Positions 31,056-39,961 of a DNA stretch of 64,000 bases are shown in pieces; positions within the stretch are counted from its first letter, which is position 1, and each line of letters starts with the position of its first letter. This DNA comes from Clostridiales bacterium (GTDB lineage Bacteria; Bacillota; Clostridia; Peptostreptococcales; Acidaminobacteraceae). Position numbers and translations under genes: made by a program. The notes under the pieces are model-generated. The model was given only the letters and a program-made list of their open reading frames with translations, was not told where the DNA came from and made no database searches. The DNA is taken from assembly GCA_016342415.1 (NCBI GenBank), contig JAEIOD010000017.1:1-64000 (forward strand), written 5' to 3'.

Positions 31056-34000
31056 TTATTCTTCCCCGTATTTCATTTCAGCCATTCTTACATATGACTC
31101 ATAACGTTCTTTAGCATCTTGCTCAGCTTTAGCGAATAATCTTACGCCTTCTTCTGGGAATTGATTCATAAGAACTGTATATCTAGCTTCGCCTTTGATA
31201 AACTCTTCGTAGCTAGCAGTTGGCGCTTTAGAATCTAAGATGAATGGATTCTTTCCTTGATCTTTAAGTCTAGGATCAAATCTCCATAAATGCCAGTAAC
31301 CAGCATCAACAGCTTCTTTGATTCTTAATTGAGCTGAGCTCATACCAGCTTTAAGACCATGAGCAATACATGGAGAGTAACAGATGATTAAAGATGGTCC
31401 ATCATATGACTCAGCTTCAACTAAAGCTTTCATGAATTGGTTTTGGTTAGCGCCCATACCTACTTGAGCAACGTAAACGTAACCATAAGTAGTAGCGATC
31501 ATTCCAAGGTCTTTCTTCTTAACTTTCATACCTGAAGCAGCAAATTTAGCAACAGCAGCAGTTGGTGTAGACTTAGAAGCCTGTCCACCTGTGTTTGAGT
31601 AAACTTCTGTATCAAATACTAATACGTTAACATTTTCGCCTGAAGCAAGAACGTGGTCAAGTCCACCGTAACCGATGTCATAAGCCCATCCGTCACCACC
31701 AACGATCCATACAGATTTCTTAACTAAGTATTCGTCGTTAGCTTTAACAAAATCTAAAGCAGCTTGTACGTCTGCATTAGCAGATTTAGTATCAACAACT
31801 TTTCTGATCTCTTCAGTAGCAGCTTTTGAAGCATCTGCATCATTGATTCCGTCTAACCAAGCTTGGAAAGCAGGAGCTAATGCAGGATCGTTTGCAACGA
31901 TTACTTCTGCTTGAGTAGCTAATTGTTTTCTTACAGTCTTAACACCAAGTGCCATACCGTAACCATATTCAGCATTATCTTCAAATAAAGAGTTTGCCCA
32001 AGCTGGTCCTTGACCTTTAGCATTTGTTGTAAATGGTGTAGCAGGAGCAGATCCACCCCAGATTGAAGAACAACCTGTTGCATTCGCTTGAATCATTCTG
32101 TCTCCGTATAATTGAGTTACAGCTTTCATGTAAGCAGTCTCTCCACAACCAGCACAAGCTCCAGAGAACTCGAATAATGGTTGAGCAAACTGAGAACCTT
32201 TAACAGTGTTCTTAGTCATTCTATCGTCTTTTATAGTTAAAGTCATTGCATATTCCCAATTGGCAACTTCTTGCGCTTGAGTAGCAAACGGCTTCATAAT
32301 TAATGATTTTTGTTTAGATGGACAAACTTGAGCACATACACCACAACCAGTACAGTCATGAGTTGATACTTGGATCTTGTACTCTAATCCTTCTAAACCT
32401 TTACCAATAGCTTTCTTAGTTGCAAATGTAGCAGGCTTGTTAGCTACTTCATTTTCATCTAATAAGAATGGTCTGATAACAGCATGTGGACAAACAAGTG
32501 CACATTGGTTACATTGGATACAGTTATCAATTTGCCACTCTGGAGTAACAACAGCGATAGCTCTCTTCTCGAATGCAGTAGAACCATTCTCGAAAGTACC
32601 GTCTTCAACACCTACAAATGTAGATACAGGTAAGTCATTACCCTTTTGAGCTGAAACTGGTCTTAAGATATCAGTGATAAACTTAGTGTCCGTAGCTTTA
32701 CCGTCAGCAACCATACCAGGACCTTCAGTTGTTGTAGCCCAATCTGCAGGAACTACCAATGCTTCAAGTGCGTTAACACCAGCATCGATTGCAGCATTGT
32801 TCATATCAACAATTTTTTGACCTTTTTTACCATAAGCAGTAACAACAGCTTCTTTCAAGTAAGTCATAGCTTGATCTACATCAATAACTTCAGCTAACTT
32901 AAAGAATGCAGATTGCATTACCATGTTGATTCTGTTTCCTAAACCGATTTCATCAGCAATCTTAACAGCATCAATTGTATAAACTTTAATATCATTCTTA
33001 GCAATATAGTTCTTCATTGCAGATGGTAAGTTCTCGTTTAACTCTTCTTTTGACCAAGAAGTGTTAAGTACGAAAGTACCGCCTTTTTTAAGACCTTTCA
33101 TCATGTCGTATTGAACAACATAAGATTGGTTATGACATGCAACATAATCAGACTCAGTGATTAAGTAAGTAGATCTGATCTTCTCTTTACCGAATCTTAA
33201 GTGAGATACAGTAATACCATAAGACTTCTTAGAGTCATATGAGAAGTATCCTTGAGCATATAAGTCAGTCTTGTCACCGATAATCTTGATAGCAGATTTG
33301 TTAGCTCCAACAGTACCGTCTGAACCAAGACCCCAGAACATACATCTTGTAGTGCCTTCAGTTTCAGTAACGATTTCTTCTTTGATTTCTAATGATAAGT
33401 TAGTAACATCATCATTGATACCAATTGTGAAGTTGTTCTTAGGCTCAGTTGTAAGCATGTCGAATACCGCTTTGATTTGAGAAGGGTTAGTTTCGTTAGA
33501 ACCTAATCCGTATCTACCACCAACAATAACTGGTCTTTCAGCAACTTCGTAGAACATAGATCTGATGTCCATGTATAATGGTTCACCAATAGATCCTGGC
33601 TCTTTTGTTCTATCTAATACAGCAATTTTCTTAACTGTCTTTGGTAATACCTTTAATAAGTACTCAGGAGCAAATGGTCTGTATAATCTAACTTTGATCA
33701 TACCAACTTTTTCGCCAGCAGCCACTAAGTAATCAATTGTTTCTTCGATTGTTTCAGTAACAGAACCCATTGCGATGATAATTCTATCAGCGTCATCAGC
33801 TCCGTAGTAATCGAATAAACCATAATTTCTACCAGTAACCTTTGAAATTTCATTCATGTAGTTTTCAACTACAGCAGGCACATTATTGTAGAAAGGATTT
33901 GAAGCTTCTTTAGCTTGCATGAAGATATCCGGGTTTTGAGCAGTACCTCTAGTTACAGGACGCTCTGGGTTTAATGATTTGTTTCTGAAAGCTTGAACAG

Positions 34001-34595
34001 CATCCATATCAACTAATCTTGCAAACTCAGAGTAATCAATTAACTCAACTTTAGAAATTTCATGTGATGTTCTGAATCCGTCAAAGAAGTGACAGAAAGG
34101 AACTCTAGTTTTGATTGTAGCCAAGTGAGCAACACCCGCTAAATCCATAACTTCTTGAACTGAACCTGAAGCTAAGAATGCAAAACCAGTTTGTCTTGCT
34201 GACATAACGTCTGAATGATCACCAAAAATTGATAATGCATGTGTTGCAAGAGCTCTTGCTGATACGTGGAATACACATGGTAACAACTCACCAGCAATTT
34301 TGTACATGTTTGGAATCATCAATAACAAACCTTGTGATGCAGTGTAAGTAGTTGTTAATGCTCCACCTTGTAAAGAACCGTGAACAGCTCCTGATGCTCC
34401 ACCCTCTGATTGTAATTCAGAAACTAAAACTTCTTGACCGAAAATGTTCTTTTTTCCGTAAGCAGCCATCTCGTCAACATGTTGAGCCATGTCAGAAGAT
34501 GGTGTGATTGGATAGATTGCAGCTACATCTGTGAACGCATAAGATACGTAAGCAGCAGCAGAGTTACCATCCATAGTCTTGAAAACTTTACCCAT
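31056..34595 (-). CDS. nifJ: Pyruvate:ferredoxin (flavodoxin) oxidoreductase
   Basis: This 1179-residue single-chain enzyme has all domains in order. The pyruvate-binding N-terminal domains start VFKTMDGNSAAAYVSYAFTD. Two [4Fe-4S] sites follow at about 690-755 (CIQCNQCALVCPHAV, CTGCGVCAQVCPSKQ). A further Cys pair (CAGCGE, about 815) and a thiamine diphosphate site (GGDGWAYDIGYGGLDH, EVYSNTGGQASKSTPT) complete it. It converts pyruvate and CoA to acetyl-CoA and CO2 while reducing ferredoxin, the central step of clostridial sugar and amino-acid fermentation. The gene is monocistronic with a long leader. AGGAGGT precedes the ATG. Confidence 0.97.
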   Translation of the reverse strand: MGKVFKTMDGNSAAAYVSYAFTDVAAIYPITPSSDMAQHVDEMAAYGKKNIFGQEVLVSELQSEGGASGAVHGSLQGGALTTTYTASQGLLLMIPNMYKIAGELLPCVFHVSARALATHALSIFGDHSDVMSARQTGFAFLASGSVQEVMDLAGVAHLATIKTRVPFCHFFDGFRTSHEISKVELIDYSEFARLVDMDAVQAFRNKSLNPERPVTRGTAQNPDIFMQAKEASNPFYNNVPAVVENYMNEISKVTGRNYGLFDYYGADDADRIIIAMGSVTETIEETIDYLVAAGEKVGMIKVRLYRPFAPEYLLKVLPKTVKKIAVLDRTKEPGSIGEPLYMDIRSMFYEVAERPVIVGGRYGLGSNETNPSQIKAVFDMLTTEPKNNFTIGINDDVTNLSLEIKEEIVTETEGTTRCMFWGLGSDGTVGANKSAIKIIGDKTDLYAQGYFSYDSKKSYGITVSHLRFGKEKIRSTYLITESDYVACHNQSYVVQYDMMKGLKKGGTFVLNTSWSKEELNENLPSAMKNYIAKNDIKVYTIDAVKIADEIGLGNRINMVMQSAFFKLAEVIDVDQAMTYLKEAVVTAYGKKGQKIVDMNNAAIDAGVNALEALVVPADWATTTEGPGMVADGKATDTKFITDILRPVSAQKGNDLPVSTFVGVEDGTFENGSTAFEKRAIAVVTPEWQIDNCIQCNQCALVCPHAVIRPFLLDENEVANKPATFATKKAIGKGLEGLEYKIQVSTHDCTGCGVCAQVCPSKQKSLIMKPFATQAQEVANWEYAMTLTIKDDRMTKNTVKGSQFAQPLFEFSGACAGCGETAYMKAVTQLYGDRMIQANATGCSSIWGGSAPATPFTTNAKGQGPAWANSLFEDNAEYGYGMALGVKTVRKQLATQAEVIVANDPALAPAFQAWLDGINDADASKAATEEIRKVVDTKSANADVQAALDFVKANDEYLVKKSVWIVGGDGWAYDIGYGGLDHVLASGENVNVLVFDTEVYSNTGGQASKSTPTAAVAKFAASGMKVKKKDLGMIATTYGYVYVAQVGMGANQNQFMKALVEAESYDGPSLIICYSPCIAHGLKAGMSSAQLRIKEAVDAGYWHLWRFDPRLKDQGKNPFILDSKAPTASYEEFIKGEARYTVLMNQFPEEGVRLFAKAEQDAKERYESYVRMAEMKYGEE

Positions 34596-34760
34596 TAGAC
34601 TATACCTCCTGTAAGTTGTTTTAGAGCATTTTTGCTCTAATTAGTATAAGATTTTTTTGCCTGGTTTGTATCATACATAAGAGTCAACTCTTATGTGAAA
34701 TAAGTCATAAAAAAAAGTACTTTTTCAGACTTATTATATTGTACTTCTACAGTGTAACCT
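34596..34760 (-). promoter_or_regulatory. Structured nifJ leader
   Basis: About 160 bases separate the likely transcription start from the ATG. They hold a perfect palindrome ACATAAGAGT-CA-ACTCTTATGT (34674-34695), a hairpin TAGAGC/GCTCTA near 34623-34640, and AATAAGTC/GACTTATT arms around 34702-34738. None is followed by a T run, so they look like operator or mRNA-stability structures and not terminators. No known riboswitch fold is recognised. Confidence 0.45.
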
Positions 34761-34761
34761 C

Positions 34762-34791
34762 AGTATAGTATACAATATACACGTATGTCAA
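34762..34791 (-). promoter_or_regulatory. nifJ promoter
   Basis: On the minus strand TTGACA and TATACT are separated by 18 bases, the best sigma-A match in the 407-base spacer upstream of nifJ. It fits a highly expressed gene. Confidence 0.65.
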
Positions 34792-34880
34792 TATAATCTT
34801 AAACATAAGTAGTTTAAATTGTTTCAGGCTTTTAAATTGTTTTTTTGTTGTTTTTTTGAAACATAAAATGGCAACAAAAA

Positions 34881-34916
34881 AACAAAGTAACCCACCTTAT
34901 ATTTAGCCACTTTGTT
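34881..34916 (-). terminator. Terminator of the 70-aa gene
   Basis: On the minus strand AACAAAGT pairs with ACTTTGTT, with extra pairing inside the loop, and is followed by seven T residues. It ends the message of the small secreted protein upstream of nifJ. Confidence 0.65.
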
Positions 34917-35002
34917 CAAATTTAAACATATTTCTATTAATAATAAAATCCTACTAATTTCATCGGATTTCTTTTACGAATAATTATACCAGCCATTCGT
35001 TA

Positions 35003-35215
35003 TTATTTCATTTCAGGAACACCCCAGAATTTAGGATCTAAGTGCGAGTACTCCTCAACAGGAATTTCATCTTGATGCACTAAGTTTTTTAATCCGTAAA
35101 AAGATGCATGGTCAAGATATCGATTGGTAAAATCTACCGTTCTAGTTTTTGCAGCAATAAAACAGACGCATAATACCATTGATAAAACAGCAATATATAA
35201 TAATATTTTTTTCAT
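35003..35215 (-). CDS. Small membrane-anchored or secreted protein
   Basis: This 70-residue protein starts with a signal/anchor (ILLYIAVLSMVLCVCFIAA) and continues with a 45-residue polar part ending HLDPKFWGVPEMK. The Cys in VLCVCFIAA could be a membrane Cys, but a lipobox is not convincing. It has a very strong AAGGAGG site and its own terminator, so it is a real gene. No family is recognised. Confidence 0.65.
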   Translation of the reverse strand: MKKILLYIAVLSMVLCVCFIAAKTRTVDFTNRYLDHASFYGLKNLVHQDEIPVEEYSHLDPKFWGVPEMK

Positions 35216-35395
35216 GATGCCCTCCTTTAAAATCCGTTGTCAGTATACGCCCTTAAAACATCTTGGTCAATACCAATATCAGAAATGCATAAATTGATTT
35301 CAATTATGCCATTGCAAGAAAATTCAGGAAACGGTGATCGTATTCCAAAGTCCATAATCACTGCTTTTTATCATTTTTTTCTATGACCAAACAAA

Positions 35396-35433
35396 AAATA
35401 GTGCATAGTGATCGGTGTCATTATGCACTATTT
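35396..35433 (-). terminator. Terminator of the azoR-pirin operon
   Basis: AAATAGTGCATA pairs perfectly with TATGCACTATTT around a 14-base loop; on the minus strand a T run follows. It lies about 55 bases after the pirin stop. Confidence 0.75.
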
Positions 35434-35486
35434 CATATTTAATTGTATCTCTAAATATCCAAATACAGACTTTTAATAAATAAAGT

Positions 35487-36170
35487 CTATCTTTCCATCT
35501 CAATAATGAGTATATGACTCTTGCCGATGGCCTTAAACTTTAACTTACTTTCATGTACTTCTAGCGCATCTCTTTCTTTTAAAAAGGTCTCATTTACATA
35601 GGATGCGTTTTCAACTTGTATTATATAAGCTTGCCTGCCTTTTCTTATATCAAAAGTAAGCATTTCATTATCTTCCAATAATGTCACGTAAATATTGGCG
35701 TTTTGGTGAATTTTGACTGGTGCATCTGTACCGACAAGATGTAACCACTTATTTATCCTATCATCCCAGTTGAATCTAAAGTCACCATATGATGGTTTGT
35801 AATTCTTTTGGTCTGGACGAATCCATATTTGAAGAAGCCTTACATCGTCATCACCATGATTGTATTCACTATGATAGACGCCAGTACCAGCAGACATATA
35901 TTGAACCTCACCTCTATGAACGGTTTCTTCATGCCCCATCGAGTCCCCATGCGTCAAACCACCTTTAATAACATAACTGATAATCTCCATATCATTATGT
36001 GGGTGTTTTGGAAATCCTTGATGCCCGTTAATAATATCATCATTGACTACTCTAAGCGGTCCCAAGTGCATTCTTTCTTCATTATAGTACTCTCCAAATG
36101 AAAAATGGTGATAGGTGTCTAACCACCCATGGTTAAAGTGACCCATTTCCTGATGTTTGAAATATTTCAT
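35487..36170 (-). CDS. Pirin-family protein
   Basis: This 227-residue bicupin-like protein has the pirin signature: FGPLRVVNDD-type text (LGPLRVVNDDIINGHQGFP), KHPHNDMEIISYVIKGGLTH and YMSAGTGVYHSE. The three His and one Glu of the first cupin bind a metal. Bacterial pirins can show quercetinase (dioxygenase) activity or bind other proteins. It overlaps the stop of the AzoR gene (TAATG), so it belongs to a quinone/electrophile response unit. Confidence 0.92.
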   Translation of the reverse strand: MKYFKHQEMGHFNHGWLDTYHHFSFGEYYNEERMHLGPLRVVNDDIINGHQGFPKHPHNDMEIISYVIKGGLTHGDSMGHEETVHRGEVQYMSAGTGVYHSEYNHGDDDVRLLQIWIRPDQKNYKPSYGDFRFNWDDRINKWLHLVGTDAPVKIHQNANIYVTLLEDNEMLTFDIRKGRQAYIIQVENASYVNETFLKERDALEVHESKLKFKAIGKSHILIIEMER

Positions 36171-36781
36171 TACATCACTTCCTTCACCGAATTATGAATC
36201 CAATTGTCTAAAGTAATCTGGAATGTTTCTCTCTCAAACTGACCTAGGTTTGTGCCTTCTATTAATAACGATAACTTTTCTTCCAATCCTAAGAATCTGA
36301 ACACCTGAGAAATATAACGATTTCCAAATTCCATTTCCGGCATTTCTGAATAAACACCGCCAGATGCTTGAATATGAACAAATGTGCCTTTTAATAGACC
36401 AACAGGTCCTTTTTCTGTATATTTAAATGTTTTATTTGCAATTGCTACAGCATCAATAAGTGATTTAAGCTGAGGTGGTACGCCAAAATTCCATAATGGT
36501 GATACAATCACATAATGATCAAAACTGATAAACTTCTCTAAAATCATATTTCTAAGTTCCATTTTTTCAAGTTCTTCATTACTAAGCTCCATACCTGCCA
36601 TAGATTTTCCAAAAGCACTCATGACATCTTCATCAATCATCGGTATGTTCATTTGGTAGATTGGCCATACTTCAACATAATGACCCTGTCCTTTTAATGC
36701 TGCTACGTAATGGTCTGCAGCCCATTTTGAGTGTGAATGTTCTGCTGTTTTTGGATTTGCATCGATTAATAATACTTTCAT
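36170..36781 (-). CDS. azoR: FMN-dependent NAD(P)H:quinone oxidoreductase (AzoR type)
   Basis: This 203-residue flavodoxin-like protein has the FMN-binding opening VLLIDANPKTAEHSHS and the AzoR text SPLWNFGVPPQLKSLIDAV and FKYTEKGPVGLLKG. Family enzymes reduce quinones and azo compounds by two electrons, protecting against thiol-reactive electrophiles. The start is ATG 36781 with AAAGGA. The operator in front is nearly identical to one before the adjacent marR gene, so regulation by that repressor is expected. Confidence 0.9.
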   Translation of the reverse strand: MKVLLIDANPKTAEHSHSKWAADHYVAALKGQGHYVEVWPIYQMNIPMIDEDVMSAFGKSMAGMELSNEELEKMELRNMILEKFISFDHYVIVSPLWNFGVPPQLKSLIDAVAIANKTFKYTEKGPVGLLKGTFVHIQASGGVYSEMPEMEFGNRYISQVFRFLGLEEKLSLLIEGTNLGQFERETFQITLDNWIHNSVKEVM

Positions 36782-36808
36782 TAGTACATCCTTTCTTAAC
36801 CTCAAACC

Positions 36809-36822
36809 TCTTGAGTTCAAGA
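36809..36822. promoter_or_regulatory. MhqR-like operator in front of azoR
   Basis: TCTTGAGTTCAAGA is an almost perfect palindrome 28 bases upstream of the azoR ATG and differs by one base from the site before the marR gene at 37277-37290. Two copies at the two promoters of one locus argue for a shared regulator. Confidence 0.7.
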
Positions 36823-36837
36823 TATCCATGTAAGAGA

Positions 36838-37263
36838 CTAACCCTTACCTACCTTTTTCATCAATTCAATCAACTGTAACATTTCCTCTTCTGTCATATG
36901 TGAAAATGAGTCATCCATTTGTTTCATATGTTTGACAATAATTTCATTCCAGAACTCTTTACCTATATCAGTTAACTCAATGTATATTCTTCTTCTGTCT
37001 TCTTCACATCTTACTCTTTTGATATACTCTTTTTTCTCAAGTTTGTCTATCACATAAGTCATTGTGCCTGAAGTCATATTGATTTTAGCACCAATGTCTT
37101 GAATCGTCATCGGACCATTCGAATCCAGTGCAAACAATACAAAAAACTCCGTCTCATGAATTTCAAGCGCTTTAAAATGCGGATTCAACTTATGTTGAAG
37201 GCTAGCTATCATTTTATTCATAACAATCATAAATTTTATTGATGTATCTTCACGGTAATTCAT
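36838..37263 (-). CDS. MarR-family regulator, MhqR-like
   Basis: This 141-residue protein has the winged helix TIQDIGAKINMTSGTMTYVI, then DKLEKKEYIKRVRCEEDRRR. The TSGTMTYVIDKLEKK text is close to that of MhqR, the Bacillus repressor of quinone-inducible azoreductase and dioxygenase genes, and the neighbouring azoR-pirin operon has the same kind of products. Its target is probably the pair of TCTTGAATTCAAGA-type sites here. There is a single Cys in RVRCEED, so thiol sensing in MhqR fashion is unclear. Confidence 0.82.
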   Translation of the reverse strand: MNYREDTSIKFMIVMNKMIASLQHKLNPHFKALEIHETEFFVLFALDSNGPMTIQDIGAKINMTSGTMTYVIDKLEKKEYIKRVRCEEDRRRIYIELTDIGKEFWNEIIVKHMKQMDDSFSHMTEEEMLQLIELMKKVGKG

Positions 37264-37276
37264 AAAAAATCCTTTC

Positions 37277-37290
37277 TCTTGAATTCAAGA
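37277..37290. promoter_or_regulatory. MhqR-like operator in front of the marR gene
   Basis: TCTTGAATTCAAGA is a perfect 14-bp palindrome, extended by matching flanks (ATCTTGAATTCAAGAT is nearly symmetrical). It lies 14 bases upstream of the ATG. The known MhqR box in Bacillus has the related form TATCTCGAATTCGAGATA. Confidence 0.75.
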
Positions 37291-37343
37291 TAATTATACT
37301 AAAGATATTATACTTTGTCAAATAAAAAGAATCCCTAAGGATC

Positions 37344-37778
37344 CTAATCAATAATTTTTTCCATATGAAGCATTTTTGATTCATACCCTAACTTTTCATT
37401 CAAGGCAATCATCTTTTTGTTTTTACTATGAACCGTTGTCTTGATCTTATCGACACCTTCAGCTTTACACCAAACTTCTAAACCTTCTTTTAAAGATGTC
37501 CCCACATTTTGTTGTCTAACCGATTCATCTACAAATAGAGATAAAATCATCACACTATTATCTTGTTTTTCCGCCCAAATGAAACCTTTTATAGAGCCTT
37601 CAGTCGCTATGCCGATATAACACTCATTCTCTTTCATACGAGTTATGGTTTCTTTGATTTCATTTTCAGTAGGTACATAATCTGGAATCCAAAGTCTTGG
37701 TGTTTCATTATGCCATCTTGAAATGCTGTAAAGTACATCTTCTGAAATGTCATCCAATTTAATTTGAGTATAATCCAT
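37344..37778 (-). CDS. GNAT-family N-acetyltransferase
   Basis: This 144-residue protein has the GNAT acetyl-CoA motif as VDESVRQQNVGTSLKEGLE, followed by the C-terminal NKKMIALNEKLGYES. It transfers an acetyl group to an amine of unknown identity. It directly follows the methyltransferase gene (stop TAA touching its ATG), so the two are co-translated. Confidence 0.85.
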   Translation of the reverse strand: MDYTQIKLDDISEDVLYSISRWHNETPRLWIPDYVPTENEIKETITRMKENECYIGIATEGSIKGFIWAEKQDNSVMILSLFVDESVRQQNVGTSLKEGLEVWCKAEGVDKIKTTVHSKNKKMIALNEKLGYESKMLHMEKIID

Positions 37779-38951
37779 TTAATCCTCTATTCTACTTCTA
37801 AAAGGTTCTCCTAAGGCTTGTTCTATATATGGCTTAACATGCCAGAAACTCGTAAATTCTTTGTACTCTTTTAAAGCACATGCATTCATCTCTCCTGTTT
37901 TGTAAGCTCTGATTAAAATATTTTTTGCTGTATGTTCCATATCGATAAATTCCAGCATCTGAGTATTGTAACCCATTATTTCCAATGCGTTGGCCCTGAT
38001 ACTATCTGTAATAAGTGATGACAATCTTTCTTTTATCAGACCATGCTTTTCCATGGTTTTCATCACTGGATTGTGTATTTTCTTAAAGAGTTCATGCTGG
38101 CAACACGGTACAGCCAGTATCACATCAGCATCCCAGCTCACCGCTTTAGCAAGCGACTCGTCTGTAGCTGTATCACAAGCATGTAAGGAAACCACCATAT
38201 CCACTTGCTCCAGTCCTGTAAAATTCTTAATATCCCCTTGTACAAAATGAAGATTTTTATAGTTTAGAGATTTTGCCAAATGACTACACGTTTCTATCAC
38301 ATCTGTTTTTAAATCCAATCCTATGATATCAACATTTAATTTTTTTAATTCTACAAAATAGTAGTACATCGCAAAGGTTAAATAGGCTTTTCCACACCCA
38401 AAATCAACAACTTGAATCTTTCTGTCGCTCTTTAAATGAGGCACACAGTCTGCAATCATTTCTAAATATCTGTTGATTTGTCTAAACTTATCATACTTTT
38501 TCTGAAACACTTTTCCATGTTCATCCATCACTCCAAGAGCATGTAAAAAGTTGCATGGTTTGTTTTCTTCAATTATATAGTTCTTTTTCCTATTATGAGA
38601 TAAATCAAATGTATTTCTAGAAGGTGCCTTTTCCAAAATTTTTGGGACTCCTTTTTTACTTACCAATACTTGATAATCTGCATCAATTGTATAAATCATT
38701 GCTTGTTTAAAGTAAGTTTTGATCAAACCAAATGCAATATCAATGGCTTCTATATTGCTCAAATTCTCATGATAAACCTTCTGATCATACTCATATTCAA
38801 ACTGCAACACACGCTCGTTCTTAACAAGAACAGGCTTTACATTCAATTTAACGAACTCTTTTTCTACGCCTTTTCTAACATTACTAAAAACAGCATAAAT
38901 CAATTTTTCATTTTCTATGACATTTTCTAATACCTTAAATACTTTATCCAT
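37779..38951 (-). CDS. Class I SAM-dependent methyltransferase (Methyltransf_32-like)
   Basis: This 390-residue protein has an N-terminal domain of about 150 residues and a C-terminal Rossmann methyltransferase with motif I VVDFGCGKAYLTFAMYYYF, then DIIGLDLKTDVI and VVSLHACDTATDESLA, followed by ILAVPCCQHEL. The HACDTATD and PCCQ text is typical of the PF13679 group, whose members include GSTCD-like proteins; substrate unknown, RNA is possible. It is followed directly by the GNAT gene. Confidence 0.85.
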   Translation of the reverse strand: MDKVFKVLENVIENEKLIYAVFSNVRKGVEKEFVKLNVKPVLVKNERVLQFEYEYDQKVYHENLSNIEAIDIAFGLIKTYFKQAMIYTIDADYQVLVSKKGVPKILEKAPSRNTFDLSHNRKKNYIIEENKPCNFLHALGVMDEHGKVFQKKYDKFRQINRYLEMIADCVPHLKSDRKIQVVDFGCGKAYLTFAMYYYFVELKKLNVDIIGLDLKTDVIETCSHLAKSLNYKNLHFVQGDIKNFTGLEQVDMVVSLHACDTATDESLAKAVSWDADVILAVPCCQHELFKKIHNPVMKTMEKHGLIKERLSSLITDSIRANALEIMGYNTQMLEFIDMEHTAKNILIRAYKTGEMNACALKEYKEFTSFWHVKPYIEQALGEPFRSRIED

Positions 38952-38977
38952 AACTTCCCCTTTAGTTTATCATATCT

Positions 38978-39802
38978 CTAAATCGTCTTATCTTCTATAT
39001 AGTTAATGAAATGTTTATAGAATCCTTTTGTTTCTCGAGTCACGAACTTATCCGTTACAGGACTCCGAATAATTTCTTCAATATTATATCCATTAGATAA
39101 AATGGCAAAATTCATACCAATTGAATGAATGGCTTGAACTGGACATTTATAAATGCATCTCATACACATCATACAATGGCTTTTAAATCTAATTTTATCT
39201 CGTTCTAAAACAATGTTATTACGAGGACATAGTTTAACACATATCATACATTTTGTACACGTATCTTTTGTTCTTAGAGACAAACCAAAAGATTTTGCTC
39301 CCCACCTGCTCTCGCAGTAATAAAGTATTCGACTCAAACTTATAGGATATGAGCTTACATAACGTCTGATGACCTGATGATTCAAATCATTTACGATATC
39401 GTCTACTTTATCTTTAGCCACTTCATAGAGCTGTTTATTAAACGAGTCCGGATACCCAAAAGCAAAGTTTGAAGCCATCACAACAATCCGGTCATAACAT
39501 ACATCATACCCTTTATCAGATAGTATCTTAATTGCTGATCGAGTAGCATTTTTATTGATATTAATATAATCTGCTCCAGTTGTAATGATAGCCACTTTAG
39601 AAGACGCACCTGGCAATAATTCCAACCAAGAGAGCACAATTTGAGGTGTGCCAAATCCATGTATCGGAAACATCAATACCATATCCTTTACAACTGTAGA
39701 TGTTTCTTCTATAGAATACATCTGACAATTCAACCTGTTTTTTAATAACGCAGCAACTGCTTTTGTATTACCTGTACCTGAAAAATAATAAATATCATAC
39801 AT
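38978..39802 (-). CDS. EFR1-type ferredoxin with flavodoxin-like domain
   Basis: This 274-residue protein starts with a flavodoxin fold (YDIYYFSGTGNTKAVAALL, FMN phosphate loop) and contains a C-terminal dicluster ferredoxin domain (CTKCMICVKLCPRNN, CMMCMRCIYKCPVQA). EFR1-family proteins are widespread in anaerobes and are believed to transfer electrons, but their partners are unknown. It is monocistronic and has no close partner here. Confidence 0.88.
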   Translation of the reverse strand: MYDIYYFSGTGNTKAVAALLKNRLNCQMYSIEETSTVVKDMVLMFPIHGFGTPQIVLSWLELLPGASSKVAIITTGADYININKNATRSAIKILSDKGYDVCYDRIVVMASNFAFGYPDSFNKQLYEVAKDKVDDIVNDLNHQVIRRYVSSYPISLSRILYYCESRWGAKSFGLSLRTKDTCTKCMICVKLCPRNNIVLERDKIRFKSHCMMCMRCIYKCPVQAIHSIGMNFAILSNGYNIEEIIRSPVTDKFVTRETKGFYKHFINYIEDKTI

Positions 39803-39961
39803 ACCATCACCTCTATATTATTCTTACACCGATTTATATTATAGTAAACCTCTTACTCAATTTTGCCTTATAAAAGTAAAATATAAAGTAAAACTAAATT
39901 TACTGGTATTTCATTTCGAGTCACGGTACAATTGATGTAAATAATAAGGGGGAATATAATT

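Noticed and set aside
34596..34760. Riboswitch or T-box in the nifJ leader
   Set aside because: No known consensus (T-box NGGN motif, terminator/antiterminator, or familiar aptamer core) is visible; only simple palindromes.
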